Assembly (NCBI GenBank): GCA_016906335.1
Contig: JADEYG010000001.1
Coordinates: forward strand, 744,001-808,000
Origin: Novakomyces olei
Taxonomy: Eukaryota; Ascomycota; Novakomycetes; Novakomycetales; Novakomycetaceae
Length of the DNA stretch: 64,000 bases
Direction: 5' to 3'
The notes below the pieces were generated by a model that saw only the letters and a list, made by a program, of their open reading frames with translations, ran no database searches and was not told the DNA's origin. The position numbers were made by a program, and so were the translations under genes. This document shows, one piece after another, positions 55,547 to 64,000 of the stretch (positions are counted from its first letter, which is position 1; each line of letters opens with the position of its first letter).

Positions 55547-56824
55547 TCAACGAATCTGTGGATTCTTTTGTCCGCCAACAGGCTGGATCATTCCCAAAGC
55601 TGTAATCTCATAGCGTACTCCATTGGAATTTGCAGGATTGCTCTTTGTGTACTCTGAAGGAGCAATAGATCGCGTTTGTGTCATAATACTCTTGGAGTCA
55701 AACATATCAAGCGGGTCAGACTCAATAAGTCCGTTATAATCACCTCGCCGCAAAGCCTGACGAAACTCCTTTTCCCGGCGAATCTTGCGATCACGCAGAA
55801 CTTCGTCTTCGTTGCGAGTAAGCAGCCCCTTAATATTTATAATGAGGACGATAACAATAGGCGGCAGCCACCCGAGCGGAACAAGCTTGGCCAGCGGGAC
55901 CAGCGGGTTCAGGGAGCTAATCTCGTAATCCCAAAATTGGCAAATTTGAAAGATGGTACGAATAGTCGCAAAAGCGGTACAAAGCACGATTGACACGACT
56001 TCAATGCTCTTTAAATTCGGATACCACGACACCACAGTCATGACAAAGGACGCGTAAATGTGCAGGAGGCCAATAAGGGCCACAATCCCACTGGCGCGAA
56101 ATCTATTGTCCATAGCGGCGCCTGGAACAAGCCTTGCCACCCGGGTCCACGGCCGGAGGGCGCCAAGCAGTAAGCAGACAACACCAAAAGCATAAAAGCT
56201 TATCGGCAGGGCAAACTCGAGCTTAAAAGTCAGGCGCGACTGCTCTTGGTGGCTGGAAAAATCGGCATTTTCATCCTTGTACCGGTCCCGGCTCTGTTTA
56301 TTCCATCCGCGTGTCAGTTCCCATACACAAGCCAGCATGCAGGGACACGAAGCCTGGAACAGGAGACCATAGATAGACATAGCAGTGCCCTGAGCAACAT
56401 CACGATTCACGTCCATATAAAAGAACCCTGCGACACAAACAACAGCTGAAGTAATAAGGCACCAATAGTATTCCCACCGATTCGGATGCGGCATCAACTT
56501 GTTCCGGTGGAAGTAGGAACGGCCGTGTTTACGCAAATTGTACAGTGTAAAAGGGATAAACAGACCACAAATGACTCCGAGGACAATTCCCGTAATTCCG
56601 TGCGAAGCAATCGGGTCGCCGGGAGCATCGCAAGCGGTTCCATTCACAACAGTGCCGTTGTGGAAGATAACGGGTAAACTGTAAGTTTGCCGGAGTAGAT
56701 AGCACCTTGTATAATTGCTAAACGTGCCATTGTCATACTGAGTGTAGTTGAAGTAGTGGAAAATGTCAAGTTGCGAAGAGTTTAGTGTGTTTACGGGGAC
56801 AGGTAGATTGCTAGTCGTGACCAT
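55547..56824 (-). CDS. fungal multi-pass membrane protein, DUF2434-like
   Basis: 425 aa, single exon, ATG at 56824 (MVTTSNLPVPVN). The lumenal or external N terminus is rich in N-glycosylation sequons (NSSQ, NYTQ, NGTF, NYTR, NGTV, NGTA) and cysteines. About eight hydrophobic segments follow: GITGIVLGVICGLFIPFTLY, WCLITSAVVCVAGFFYMDV, AMSIYGLLFQASCPCMLACV and more, to LGWLPPIVIVLIINI. The C-terminal tail is cytosol-like and basic, then Ser/Asn-rich. The pattern and blocks such as NLRKHGRSYFHRNKLMPHPN fit the fungal family DUF2434 as I remember it. Function unknown. Confidence 0.7.
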   Translation of the reverse strand: MVTTSNLPVPVNTLNSSQLDIFHYFNYTQYDNGTFSNYTRCYLLRQTYSLPVIFHNGTVVNGTACDAPGDPIASHGITGIVLGVICGLFIPFTLYNLRKHGRSYFHRNKLMPHPNRWEYYWCLITSAVVCVAGFFYMDVNRDVAQGTAMSIYGLLFQASCPCMLACVWELTRGWNKQSRDRYKDENADFSSHQEQSRLTFKLEFALPISFYAFGVVCLLLGALRPWTRVARLVPGAAMDNRFRASGIVALIGLLHIYASFVMTVVSWYPNLKSIEVVSIVLCTAFATIRTIFQICQFWDYEISSLNPLVPLAKLVPLGWLPPIVIVLIINIKGLLTRNEDEVLRDRKIRREKEFRQALRRGDYNGLIESDPLDMFDSKSIMTQTRSIAPSEYTKSNPANSNGVRYEITALGMIQPVGGQKNPQIR

Positions 56825-56850
56825 TGCTGTTTGCCTCTGCAAGTGTGCTC

Positions 56851-56853
56851 TAT

Positions 56854-56884
<31 letters not shown>

Positions 56885-56940
56885 GTTATTTAATAATAAC
56901 AATAATAATAACAATAATAATATTATTATTATTATTATCT
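56851..56940. repeat. (TTTA)n and (AAT/ATT)n tract in a divergent promoter
   Basis: About eight TTTA units followed by AATAATAAC and ATT repeats occupy most of the 122-bp space between the DUF2434 gene (ATG 56824) and the ZNRD2-like gene (ATG 56947). Confidence 0.9.
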
Positions 56941-56946
56941 ACTCAC

Positions 56947-57523
56947 ATGGCGTCAAGTGCAACGAATCAAACTCTGTCTAACCGTGAAGAAACTAGCGCC
57001 AAGATTGGTAAGTCACTACGCTTATCTAAAGCTTATTGTGTTAGGCAGACTGCTTTTACATGGCTATGCCTTACTCGACGATACCTGTCCAGAAGCGACT
57101 TGTCTTGGGGTTTGTAGAATACCGAGCAGACAGTTTCCTAACGCACAGGTCCCATTAATGCGCACTCCAGATCGCTCTAAAAAAATTTGCGTTTTTTGCA
57201 ACAATGAGTACCCCGTAGATCGGCCTGCTCAGTCCCACAGACAGACAAACGGATTGACTAACGGATTGAGTAACGGCTTGAGTAACGGCTTGATTAGAGA
57301 TACCGATAATGCTCCCAACAATATCAGTAGCATGCACGTCGAGGGGGATACTAAGCCGGAAGATTCTCTGTTTACAAGCAGTATTGCCGCTACTCGCGAC
57401 AATATTGCACAGTTTATGCGAGACTTATCGGGCAAAGTGGCTTCGGGACAGATCGACACCGCTTATGGTCTAGAAGCCCTTCAACGATGCACAGAGATTC
57501 TCAAAGGACTCTCTGGATATTGA
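56947..57523 (+). CDS. ZNRD2 (Sjogren/scleroderma autoantigen 1, p27) family zinc-ribbon protein
   Basis: 166 aa; exons 56947-57007, 57045-57109, 57149-57523, with introns of 37 and 39 nt. The spliced core is IGRLLLHGYALLDDTCPEAT, then CLGVPLMRTPDRSKKICVFC and NNEY. This matches the family pattern GxxLLxGxxxLxxxCPxCxxPLxR with a second CxxC. Here the first pair is CPEATC rather than CPxC, a spacing change. A small repeat NGLTNGLSNGLSNGL and a helical C terminus (DTAYGLEALQRCTEILKGL) follow. Role in fungi unknown; possibly linked to mitosis or centromeres in animals. Confidence 0.8.
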
Positions 57524-57700
57524 TACAGGATCAAGTGACAACTATAGAATCAAAATTCCAAGCGGCATATCAAAACGTGGTATTTTTGCTAAATAAAAAA
57601 TGGACAAGATAGGAACTGTATGCTCTTACTATTCTCCAATTCTTCACGCTTATAAACCAAAACAGCTCACCGAGAACAATACGACCAAAATTCACAAAAA

Positions 57701-60637
57701 TCAAACGTCACGACTCCACATTTGCATAGCACTCAAGTTTGCTAAATGACGCATTGTCGGTCGGCCATGAGGACAGTTCCAAGGCTTATCAAGCGTACCA
57801 AGGTTTCGTACAACCTTCTCCATAGTGGCACGGGTCAAATGCTTTCCGATCATTATACTGGAACGGCATGCACGCATAGCAAACATTTTGTCTACCTTTG
57901 AGCATTGCACGCTGTCTGATTGAGGATCATCACAAAGCAGCTGAATAAGCTCATGCAAGTCCTGATAGTCAAATACTATATTTTTGCTCAAAGGCTGAGC
58001 GAGTATACGACATCTTTGTCCCGGAGGCTGCGAGGAATCTACCTCTAACTCAAAGCCGCTTCTACGTATCCTTTCTATGTTATCAATAGCCACCAGCTCT
58101 TCCACCGTGGACAACTGTATCGATCTGGGTTTAACCAAATGCTGAGTATCGATTTTGGTAGTTGATTTTAACCTTTCGTAATTATATTTTTCATCGCTCG
58201 CATGCTGATCGATGATAAACAAGTCTCGATCACTTGCGTCCTTTTGCGACCGCAGTGTTACTAGAATAAAACCTAAATTGAACTGGCCCACAATTTGCAT
58301 TTTCGCGAACATGGCTTTAGTCACACTTAGGGTTAATGATTCTTCTGCCTTGTCATCTGCTACATCCGCAACAATATTCGTATTGCTGCTTTTATTGCAC
58401 GATAGCGGCTCATAGCAAAGCTGCTTGTTTCGCCTTGCTATTCCTTTCATGTTTAATGAAATTGACAATGTCGAATTTAAAAGGCCCTCGTCCGTCGTTT
58501 GCTTACTTGCCCCTAAAACCTTTTGCACTCGACTTCCCAGATCAAACGAAGAAGAGCCAGAGCTGGTGTTGGGAACTGTCCCAACAACTTCCTTGGTCAT
58601 TCTTCTCTTTTTAAGTAGAGGTGAATCATCCGGAGCAGAAGTAACTGCTTCTGGTACACAACAAGACACGTCCATAGGAACACTCTCCAGGTCGGACGTG
58701 CTTGCCTTTGGACGCGTTACGGAAATTGGTTGTTTTGGGGAGGGAGACAAATTCGAAATAGACTCTTGCTGCTGCTTGACTTTTGACTTTATTGAAGGTT
58801 CTTCTTTTTGTTCTTGTGCAGAATAGAACAAAAGTTTAAACGATTTGTCAAAGGCTGGCGGGCTGTGATGAATAGTGGGGCCTGATTTTTTGGGCTCGTC
58901 AGTCTCATCAAGCGCGCTTTGCTGATCGTGAATTTCTCCTTGCACTGTACGGCCCTCTGGATCTGGCGGAGATTTTTCGCTGTGCACAGCGTCTTCCATT
59001 TGAGAATCTACTGAATAGGCATTCGGAGCATTGATGTTTTGGGGCTCTGGAAGATTCGTTGCGGTGTTCATTGATGAGTTTTGCGAGTCCTTGGATTCGT
59101 CTTCCAGTCGAAAAGAAAAGACTGAAGTAGAGCTAATTTGTTCACTATCGTTTTGCTGCTGCTTTGACCCGTACGTTTTAGGAGAAGGGTTATCGTTGTA
59201 ATGGGGCACTGCTTGCTCAGCTCTTTCGACTGAAGATAGTAGATCATCTCCGGCGGGGATAGGGGCGGAGATTCCATTCCTTGAAAACGTCATACTGTCA
59301 AAAACACGAGGGAGCAATTCCCTTAACTTTTCCACAATGTCTGCCTCGTTGTGGAGCATAATGCTGCGCTTATCCGGTGAAAGATTGACATCATAAGAAG
59401 CAGTATCGAGCATGACATCAATACAGAAGAATGGGGTTTGGTTCGAGCTGTACAAGCGAAATATCTCGACAAATATACGAGCAATCTTGGGTATCAAAAC
59501 AGGCCTTGAGTTCACAAACATCATTTGCCGATCATTACTTGCAGCACGTGTTGTGAGAGTATGTGGATTTGAAAGCAATCCGCTCATTTGAACAGATCTT
59601 TTTCCATTTTTTGTCTCAATTTCGAATTTCAAATCGATCGGCAGCAGTTCACTGGCTAATTTGCTTCCGAAAATATCAGCAACTGCTTGCCTCGGCTCAG
59701 TACCGTTGCCCCCACGGGTCTGGATATGAATGGAACGATCACGGGATCTGACCGTCTGATTCGATACAAGAAATCGCACTTTCGACATGATCACAGCATA
59801 GTTTTGTAGAAAGGTTAAGGCCTTACTGTACTCACGCTTGGCATTTTTTTCTAGCTCCCTACGCCGGACAGGAATTTCGGAAAATAATCCAGACACACGA
59901 ATAATCATGCCTCTCTACGAATTACAGATGGTTAATAATTTTAAAATTTAAAAAAATAAAATTACAAAAAAAAAATAAGAGTATAAACGTACCTTGGCCG
60001 AGATGGGCCGGTTTGACGCGAGCCTCCCACTGTTGTCAAACTGTAGACGACGACCCATAGGAGCTTCATCGCTCGTACAAGTTGTAATTTCGACTTGTGC
60101 CAGAGCGCATAAAGAGCTTAGAGCCTCCCCTCTAAATCCGAATGTTCTGACGGACAAAAGGTCTCCAAAGTCCGTGAGCTTGGAGGTACAATGCTTTTGG
60201 GCTATCGATTAGAATTTGCTTACAAGCTCAGAGAAGCGTATTCGTTTTGTATAAGGCGTTACCTATAAGCTCATAGTCTTGACTAGCGATACCGCTGCCG
60301 TCATCAGTGACTTCGATCGCATCGAGACCGTAATTAGAAAACTTGACTTCTGCAATTATTTAGATATCAGGCTTGTCTGAAATTTTATTTTAAATTTGTT
60401 TTTTTTAAAATATTGCTAGGACCTCTCCTTCCATATAGCACGCCGTGCTTCTGTGAAGTCGCCTTACCTATTTGTCTAGCTCCACTATCAAGAGAATTCT
60501 CAACCAGTTCCTTCACCGCCGTAGCGATGCTAACGATAACCTGTCCAGAGCATATTTGATGTACAGTAGTCGCGTCAATCGCTACACAAATCAGCGTCTG
60601 GAAATATCCGGCATTTACCTTTGACTGAGCGATTCAT
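57701..60637 (-). CDS. PMS1: DNA mismatch repair protein Pms1 (MutL homologue with endonuclease motif)
   Basis: 880 aa; exons 60637-60619, 60581-60468, 60349-60263, 60201-59993, 59914-57701. GHKL ATPase motifs: [13 protein letters not shown] (exon 2), DDGSGI (exon 3), [11 protein letters not shown] (exon 4). The transducer domain continues in exon 5 ([20 protein letters not shown]). A long disordered linker follows, then the C-terminal domain with the Mn-dependent nicking motif [12 protein letters not shown] (DQHAxxExxxxE). Supporting residues are ACRSSI and CPHGRP, as in PMS2/Pms1. This marks it as the endonuclease partner of Mlh1. All splice phases agree. Confidence 0.95.
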
Positions 60638-60976
60638 AAGATAAGACCTGACCACAGGCTACATGCTTTGACGCGCCTTGCGCGTAATACATATAAATTA
60701 TTAATGATTGATTTTAATTCTGAATAATATAATATAATATAATGTAATATAATATAATATAATTTATTTATTTCTGTCTAAAAGAACATTTGGCTCTTAT
60801 TCATAGAAATAACACGACACGACGGCCCACAGCAACAATGCAGTAACAAAGTTTTGGGACAAGTCAGATACTAGAATCGAGATGACAAGAGACGAAATGT
60901 AGCGAATACATTCAATATATACAAAATAATCGAAATATATACAAAGTGGCAGATGAGAGCAATACATATACAAAGC
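60638..60976. other. intergenic region with AATAT repeat
   Basis: 339 bp between PMS1 and MIS14, both leftward. An (AATAT)n run lies at about 60725-60768. No gene seen. Confidence 0.6.
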
Positions 60977-61763
60977 TCAATGCTTCGTCAGGTACTCGTA
61001 CGCCGCTTCAGCGCGTTCGAGTTTCGCAACGATCGCCGGTACGTTCTTCAATATTAGATTTTGCTTGTGATAAATTTCATACCGCCTTTAGACGTGCCAA
61101 AATAGCAGTGGAGTCTTGAAAGTTTTCATGGACTTCTTCTTCTCTCTCGATGGGAGGTAGCTCATTGAGCGGCTGTGGCGCTGTTTCTGTAGGCTCTATA
61201 CTCTCGTCCTTTCCATACTCGGCTGCCAAGTATTTTTCATAGTTGCCTCTAATTGTTGCTGGATATGAACGGCGTAGATGCGCTACGCGTGTCTGTGCTT
61301 CCTCGATCTGCGCCATTAAATCCTGTACCTGGCTCCTTAAATTTGTATCAAACGGCTCAAGTGCTAAAGTTAGAGTCACCAGTTTAACCGTTTCCTACCA
61401 TCAGTTTCTATAGAAGCCTCGGAAACATTAGTGCCATCGATGCCATTGATCGAAACATTGTGCAGTGCCATGGCAAACATTGCCTGGTGAAACTATAAAT
61501 TCGTGAGAACTCAATTTCCATCTTGATCGTACCTCGCTTAGATAATCTTGTACAGACCGGCGCAACGCGTCTTCTGCATCATTGGCATTATCAAGGGCAC
61601 GTACAGGCACATGTGCTTGTAATTTGTCAATAAGTGCCTTCCAAACATTCGATTTGACAAATGTCCAATCTTGAACGCTAGACGTAAGAACTGGACATTG
61701 AATTTTCTCTTACTCCTCAAGACTAATCTTGGGCAAGGATTGATCTTGCCGCGTTAGCGACAT
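60977..61763 (-). CDS. kinetochore MIND/Mis12 complex subunit Mis14/Nsl1
   Basis: 209 aa; exons 61763-61714, 61677-61533, 61483-61399, 61363-61083, 61045-60977; introns 36, 49, 35 and 37 nt. Order of blocks fits fungal Mis14/Nsl1: WTFVKSNVWKALIDKLQAHV, NANDAEDALRRSVQDYLSE, VSINGIDGTNVSEA, then LEPFDTNLRSQVQDLMAQIE with a coiled coil (EEAQTRVAHLRRSYPATIR), and the end VPAIVAKLERAEAAYEYL. The complex links centromeric chromatin to the Ndc80 complex. The last exon carries the PAxVxKLERA motif, which would be lost if the stop at 61077 in the unspliced frame were used. Confidence 0.85.
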
Positions 61764-61796
61764 TGCCTCTGCCTGGCAATATACAAACTCGAGTAC

Positions 61797-61966
<170 letters not shown>

Positions 61967-62339
61967 GATTGACTACTTGCTTGGATCTACTTATCCAGTA
62001 TCCATCTCCATTACTTGAAATACGCTAGATAAAGCTACGGGCCATATAATATTACGTGCCGTAAACGATATTACTCCACCCTATTCAACAAATAATAAGA
62101 GAGTATACTATGAGGCTAACAATAGCCCGGATTATGAGGCAGCCCCGGCCACCCGTCTCTGCGATTAAACCTCCATTGTCTAAACTTCAACCCTGACCGC
62201 CTGCTGGCCTTGAACCGGAGGACTCGTACGAAATAAAATGAAAATAAGAATAGCAAATTGATGATATCACAAAGCAAACAAACCAAATCTAAACTCCTCT
62301 CCGCATTTAACCAATTTCCAACTCCCTTATTCCATATAC
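61967..62339. other. intergenic region
   Basis: Between the TTTA array and the 3' end of the small gene at 62340. No exon or RNA gene recognised. Confidence 0.5.
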
Positions 62340-62772
62340 TCATTCCGACGGAAAGACGTTATCATCATCATCGAGGTAGACTTCGTGTACTTGTACTGCT
62401 TCATTTCCATCGCCACCGTCATCGTGACGGCTGGCTTCTGCTCGCCCCATGTAAGAGTAATCGTAACGGCTAAAGAATAGATCTAAAACGCCAATCAGTT
62501 CGGGTATGCAAAAGAGAGCATTGAGTCAAAATTATAAAGGCCTTACCCTGATTCCAAGCAAAACCTTGTCCGGATCTGACATAGATTACAGGCAATGGTG
62601 TACGCGGATTGCGTGACAGGTCAAACGACCCATACTCCTGTGAGGAAAGCGATGAGGAAATTAAGGACGACGGGCTATGAAGTGTGGTTGACGGAGTAGA
62701 GTATGTAGAAGCCGAAGCACCGGTAGGTGCTTCGTTTGCCGCCTTCCGCGGGATTCGAACTGGAGTTGTCAT
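62340..62772 (-). CDS. uncharacterised small protein, two exons
   Basis: 122 aa; exons 62772-62547 and 62482-62340, intron 64 nt, phase 1 on both sides. The N-terminal half is Ser/Thr/Pro-rich and disordered (TYSTPSTTLHSPSSLISSSL). A compact block follows at the splice junction, VIYVRSGQGFAWNQDLFFSR, which looks conserved-type and may be the functional motif. The C terminus is acidic (EVYLDDDDNVFPSE). No family recognised. The consistent splicing and motif-like centre support a real gene. Confidence 0.65.
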
Positions 62773-62804
62773 TTGTTGGTCGGAAGGTGAGTCGATATTG
62801 ACTT

Positions 62805-62835
<31 letters not shown>

Positions 62836-63683
62836 CCTGCCTTATCACGATGATCAGAAATAATGCACTAATACATGGAGTGGTTATACCCAAGTAATCA
62901 ATCGTATAGAACAAACCAATCATGCACAAGGAGAGCTTATTGTGTAATATCGCGTGTCATGCAATGCTTTATACAAGTAATAAGAAGCAAGTAATAACAA
63001 GTGCTTGATTTTATGTCAATATATATTTAAAACTCGTGTGCAGACATGGCGACACATACTTTAATTACCGTGGTCGGCAACAGGTACTGGTTGTTAAACG
63101 GCCAAGGATTCTATACTCGAGGTCATATACAGATCCACACCTGGCTTTCTAATTGAATAAATGGAGATTTGAATAAACGAAGAGCTGTGCATGGAAAGCT
63201 TTACGAATTTGTTAGCCACAGTGGGACAAGCCAGCATTATCGATAACACAAATAATAAAGAATATTTAGCCAGCGTGCTAAGAGCACATCGCGCGAAAGT
63301 GTTGATTAATATATACAATATCTAAATATCTAATGCGTACAATACAATTTAGAAAAATACGATTGCAACTTTGTATCATCATCCTCTCAAAAGTTGGGAC
63401 AGAAATATTAAGAAAAGAATAAAGAAAATAAAATATGTCTTAAAACGCCGTGTATAACAGGCTCGGGACGCGTTGAGCATACAAAATTGCTGTACTGCCC
63501 CGTCCGACGATAATCGTATCTATCGCTCCGCCCTTGATTATTCCAGAATGCAAACTTCCCCATTTCATTTGTGTTTTGCTCGTGTATCCTGGCTCTGTAT
63601 AATGATTAGCACAGCCCCCTTGGTCGACTGTATTGCGTATTTCATTTCATTCCCTTGATTTTTCTAATTTGATTCCAATTTAT
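62773..63683. other. 911-bp intergenic region with GATT repeat
   Basis: (GATT)n at about 62802-62836. A short inverted copy of sequence from the next gene lies at 63065-63091. Otherwise AT-rich without a credible exon. Confidence 0.5.
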
Positions 63684-64000
63684 TCAACGGCAAAACTGGT
63701 TATTTAGCAACGTGATCAGCCGTGCAACATTAAATTGCACGTATTCCAGATCAATGCTTTGTACTCCATTCTTTTGCATTTCCAACAAATCATCGAGACT
63801 CAACTCCAGCTCGGCTAGTACCTGTTGCCGGCCACGGTAGTTGACAGCGATATTGTAAACGCCGGGGAGGGGAGATATAAAAGTAAAAACAACGTTTAAA
63901 CGCCGATTTTCCGGTACAGTAGACTCATGAATAACTCCCTCACGTTCCAGTTTCGCGTGGCCAAGTTTAAAGGGACCTTGTTGCCGGGTATCTGCAGGAC
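63684..64000 (-). CDS. 3' end of an unrecognised gene, 5' part beyond window
   Basis: 105 codons open to the right edge, ending at TGA 63684-63686. The sequence reads GPFKLGHAKLEREGVIHE, LNVVFTFISPLPGVYNIAVN, then a helical end AELELSLDDLLEMQKNGVQS and EYVQFNVARLITLLN. The middle could be a beta-sandwich strand pair (PGVYNIAVNYRG) and the end an amphipathic helix. I do not recognise the family. Codon use and composition look like the other genes here. Confidence 0.7.
   Translation of the reverse strand, partial: PADTRQQGPFKLGHAKLEREGVIHESTVPENRRLNVVFTFISPLPGVYNIAVNYRGRQQVLAELELSLDDLLEMQKNGVQSIDLEYVQFNVARLITLLNNQFCR

Overview
The window looks like the nuclear genome of an ascomycete fungus. 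It carries about 31 protein genes in 64 kb on both strands. Most are split by very short spliceosomal introns (32 to about 280 nt; many 35-50 nt) with GTAAGT/GTATGN donors and CTAAC-like branch sites close to the acceptor. There are typical fungal genes (ERG4, a Zn2Cys6 factor, CWH43, CDC50/LEM3, a DUF2434 membrane protein, TMA17, NAB3). There are also genes that budding yeasts often lack (CSN4, P58IPK/DNAJC3, AMMECR1). Short TTAGGG-type telomere-like motifs occur inside promoters. The gene mix and dense short introns suggest a Taphrinomycotina-like or other early-branching ascomycete; this is inference. No rRNA, tRNA, CRISPR, transposon or virus-derived element was recognised.

Layout. 0-10 kb: RNF10-type RING protein (cut by the left edge), a Lon-like gene that has only the N-terminal half, LSM4 with a first coding exon consisting of ATG alone, a Ubp3/USP10 deubiquitinase, ERG4, and a small basic nucleolar-like protein. 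9.4-13.5 kb: a patchwork accessory block. About 850 bp holding the small basic gene and its upstream flank is duplicated, with the second copy frameshifted. Between the copies lies an NTF2/SnoaL-like gene with a decayed tandem remnant. 13.5-25.9 kb: SPT16, a WW-domain protein, CDC50/LEM3, an SWS1-like SWIM protein, CDK1 with a PSTAIRE helix, and an MFS sugar transporter. 26-34 kb: a hypothetical gene, a YMC1-type mitochondrial carrier, 2.5 kb of mostly unassigned sequence, a Zn2Cys6 regulator and AMMECR1. 34-46 kb: P58IPK, bL35m and TMA17 sharing a telobox-bearing promoter, RRP6 and NAB3 head to tail, an ICT1-type release factor, and UTP6 with a GC-AG intron. 46-64 kb: a DAL5/TNA1-type permease, CWH43, CSN4, DUF2434, a ZNRD2-like zinc ribbon, PMS1, MIS14/NSL1, an unrecognised small gene, and the 3' end of another.

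Several genes belong to nuclear RNA work (LSM4, RRP6, NAB3, UTP6), chromatin and repair (SPT16, PMS1, SWS1), cell cycle and kinetochore (CDK1, MIS14), and membrane or lipid biology (ERG4, CDC50, CWH43). No operon-like system is implied. Intergenic DNA and some introns are full of AT-rich microsatellites, including about 67 tandem copies of TATAAA and about 37 copies of an 8-mer.

All gene models are manual splice predictions from one sequence, checked for phase consistency and for agreement with remembered family sequences. No alignments, transcripts or database searches were available.
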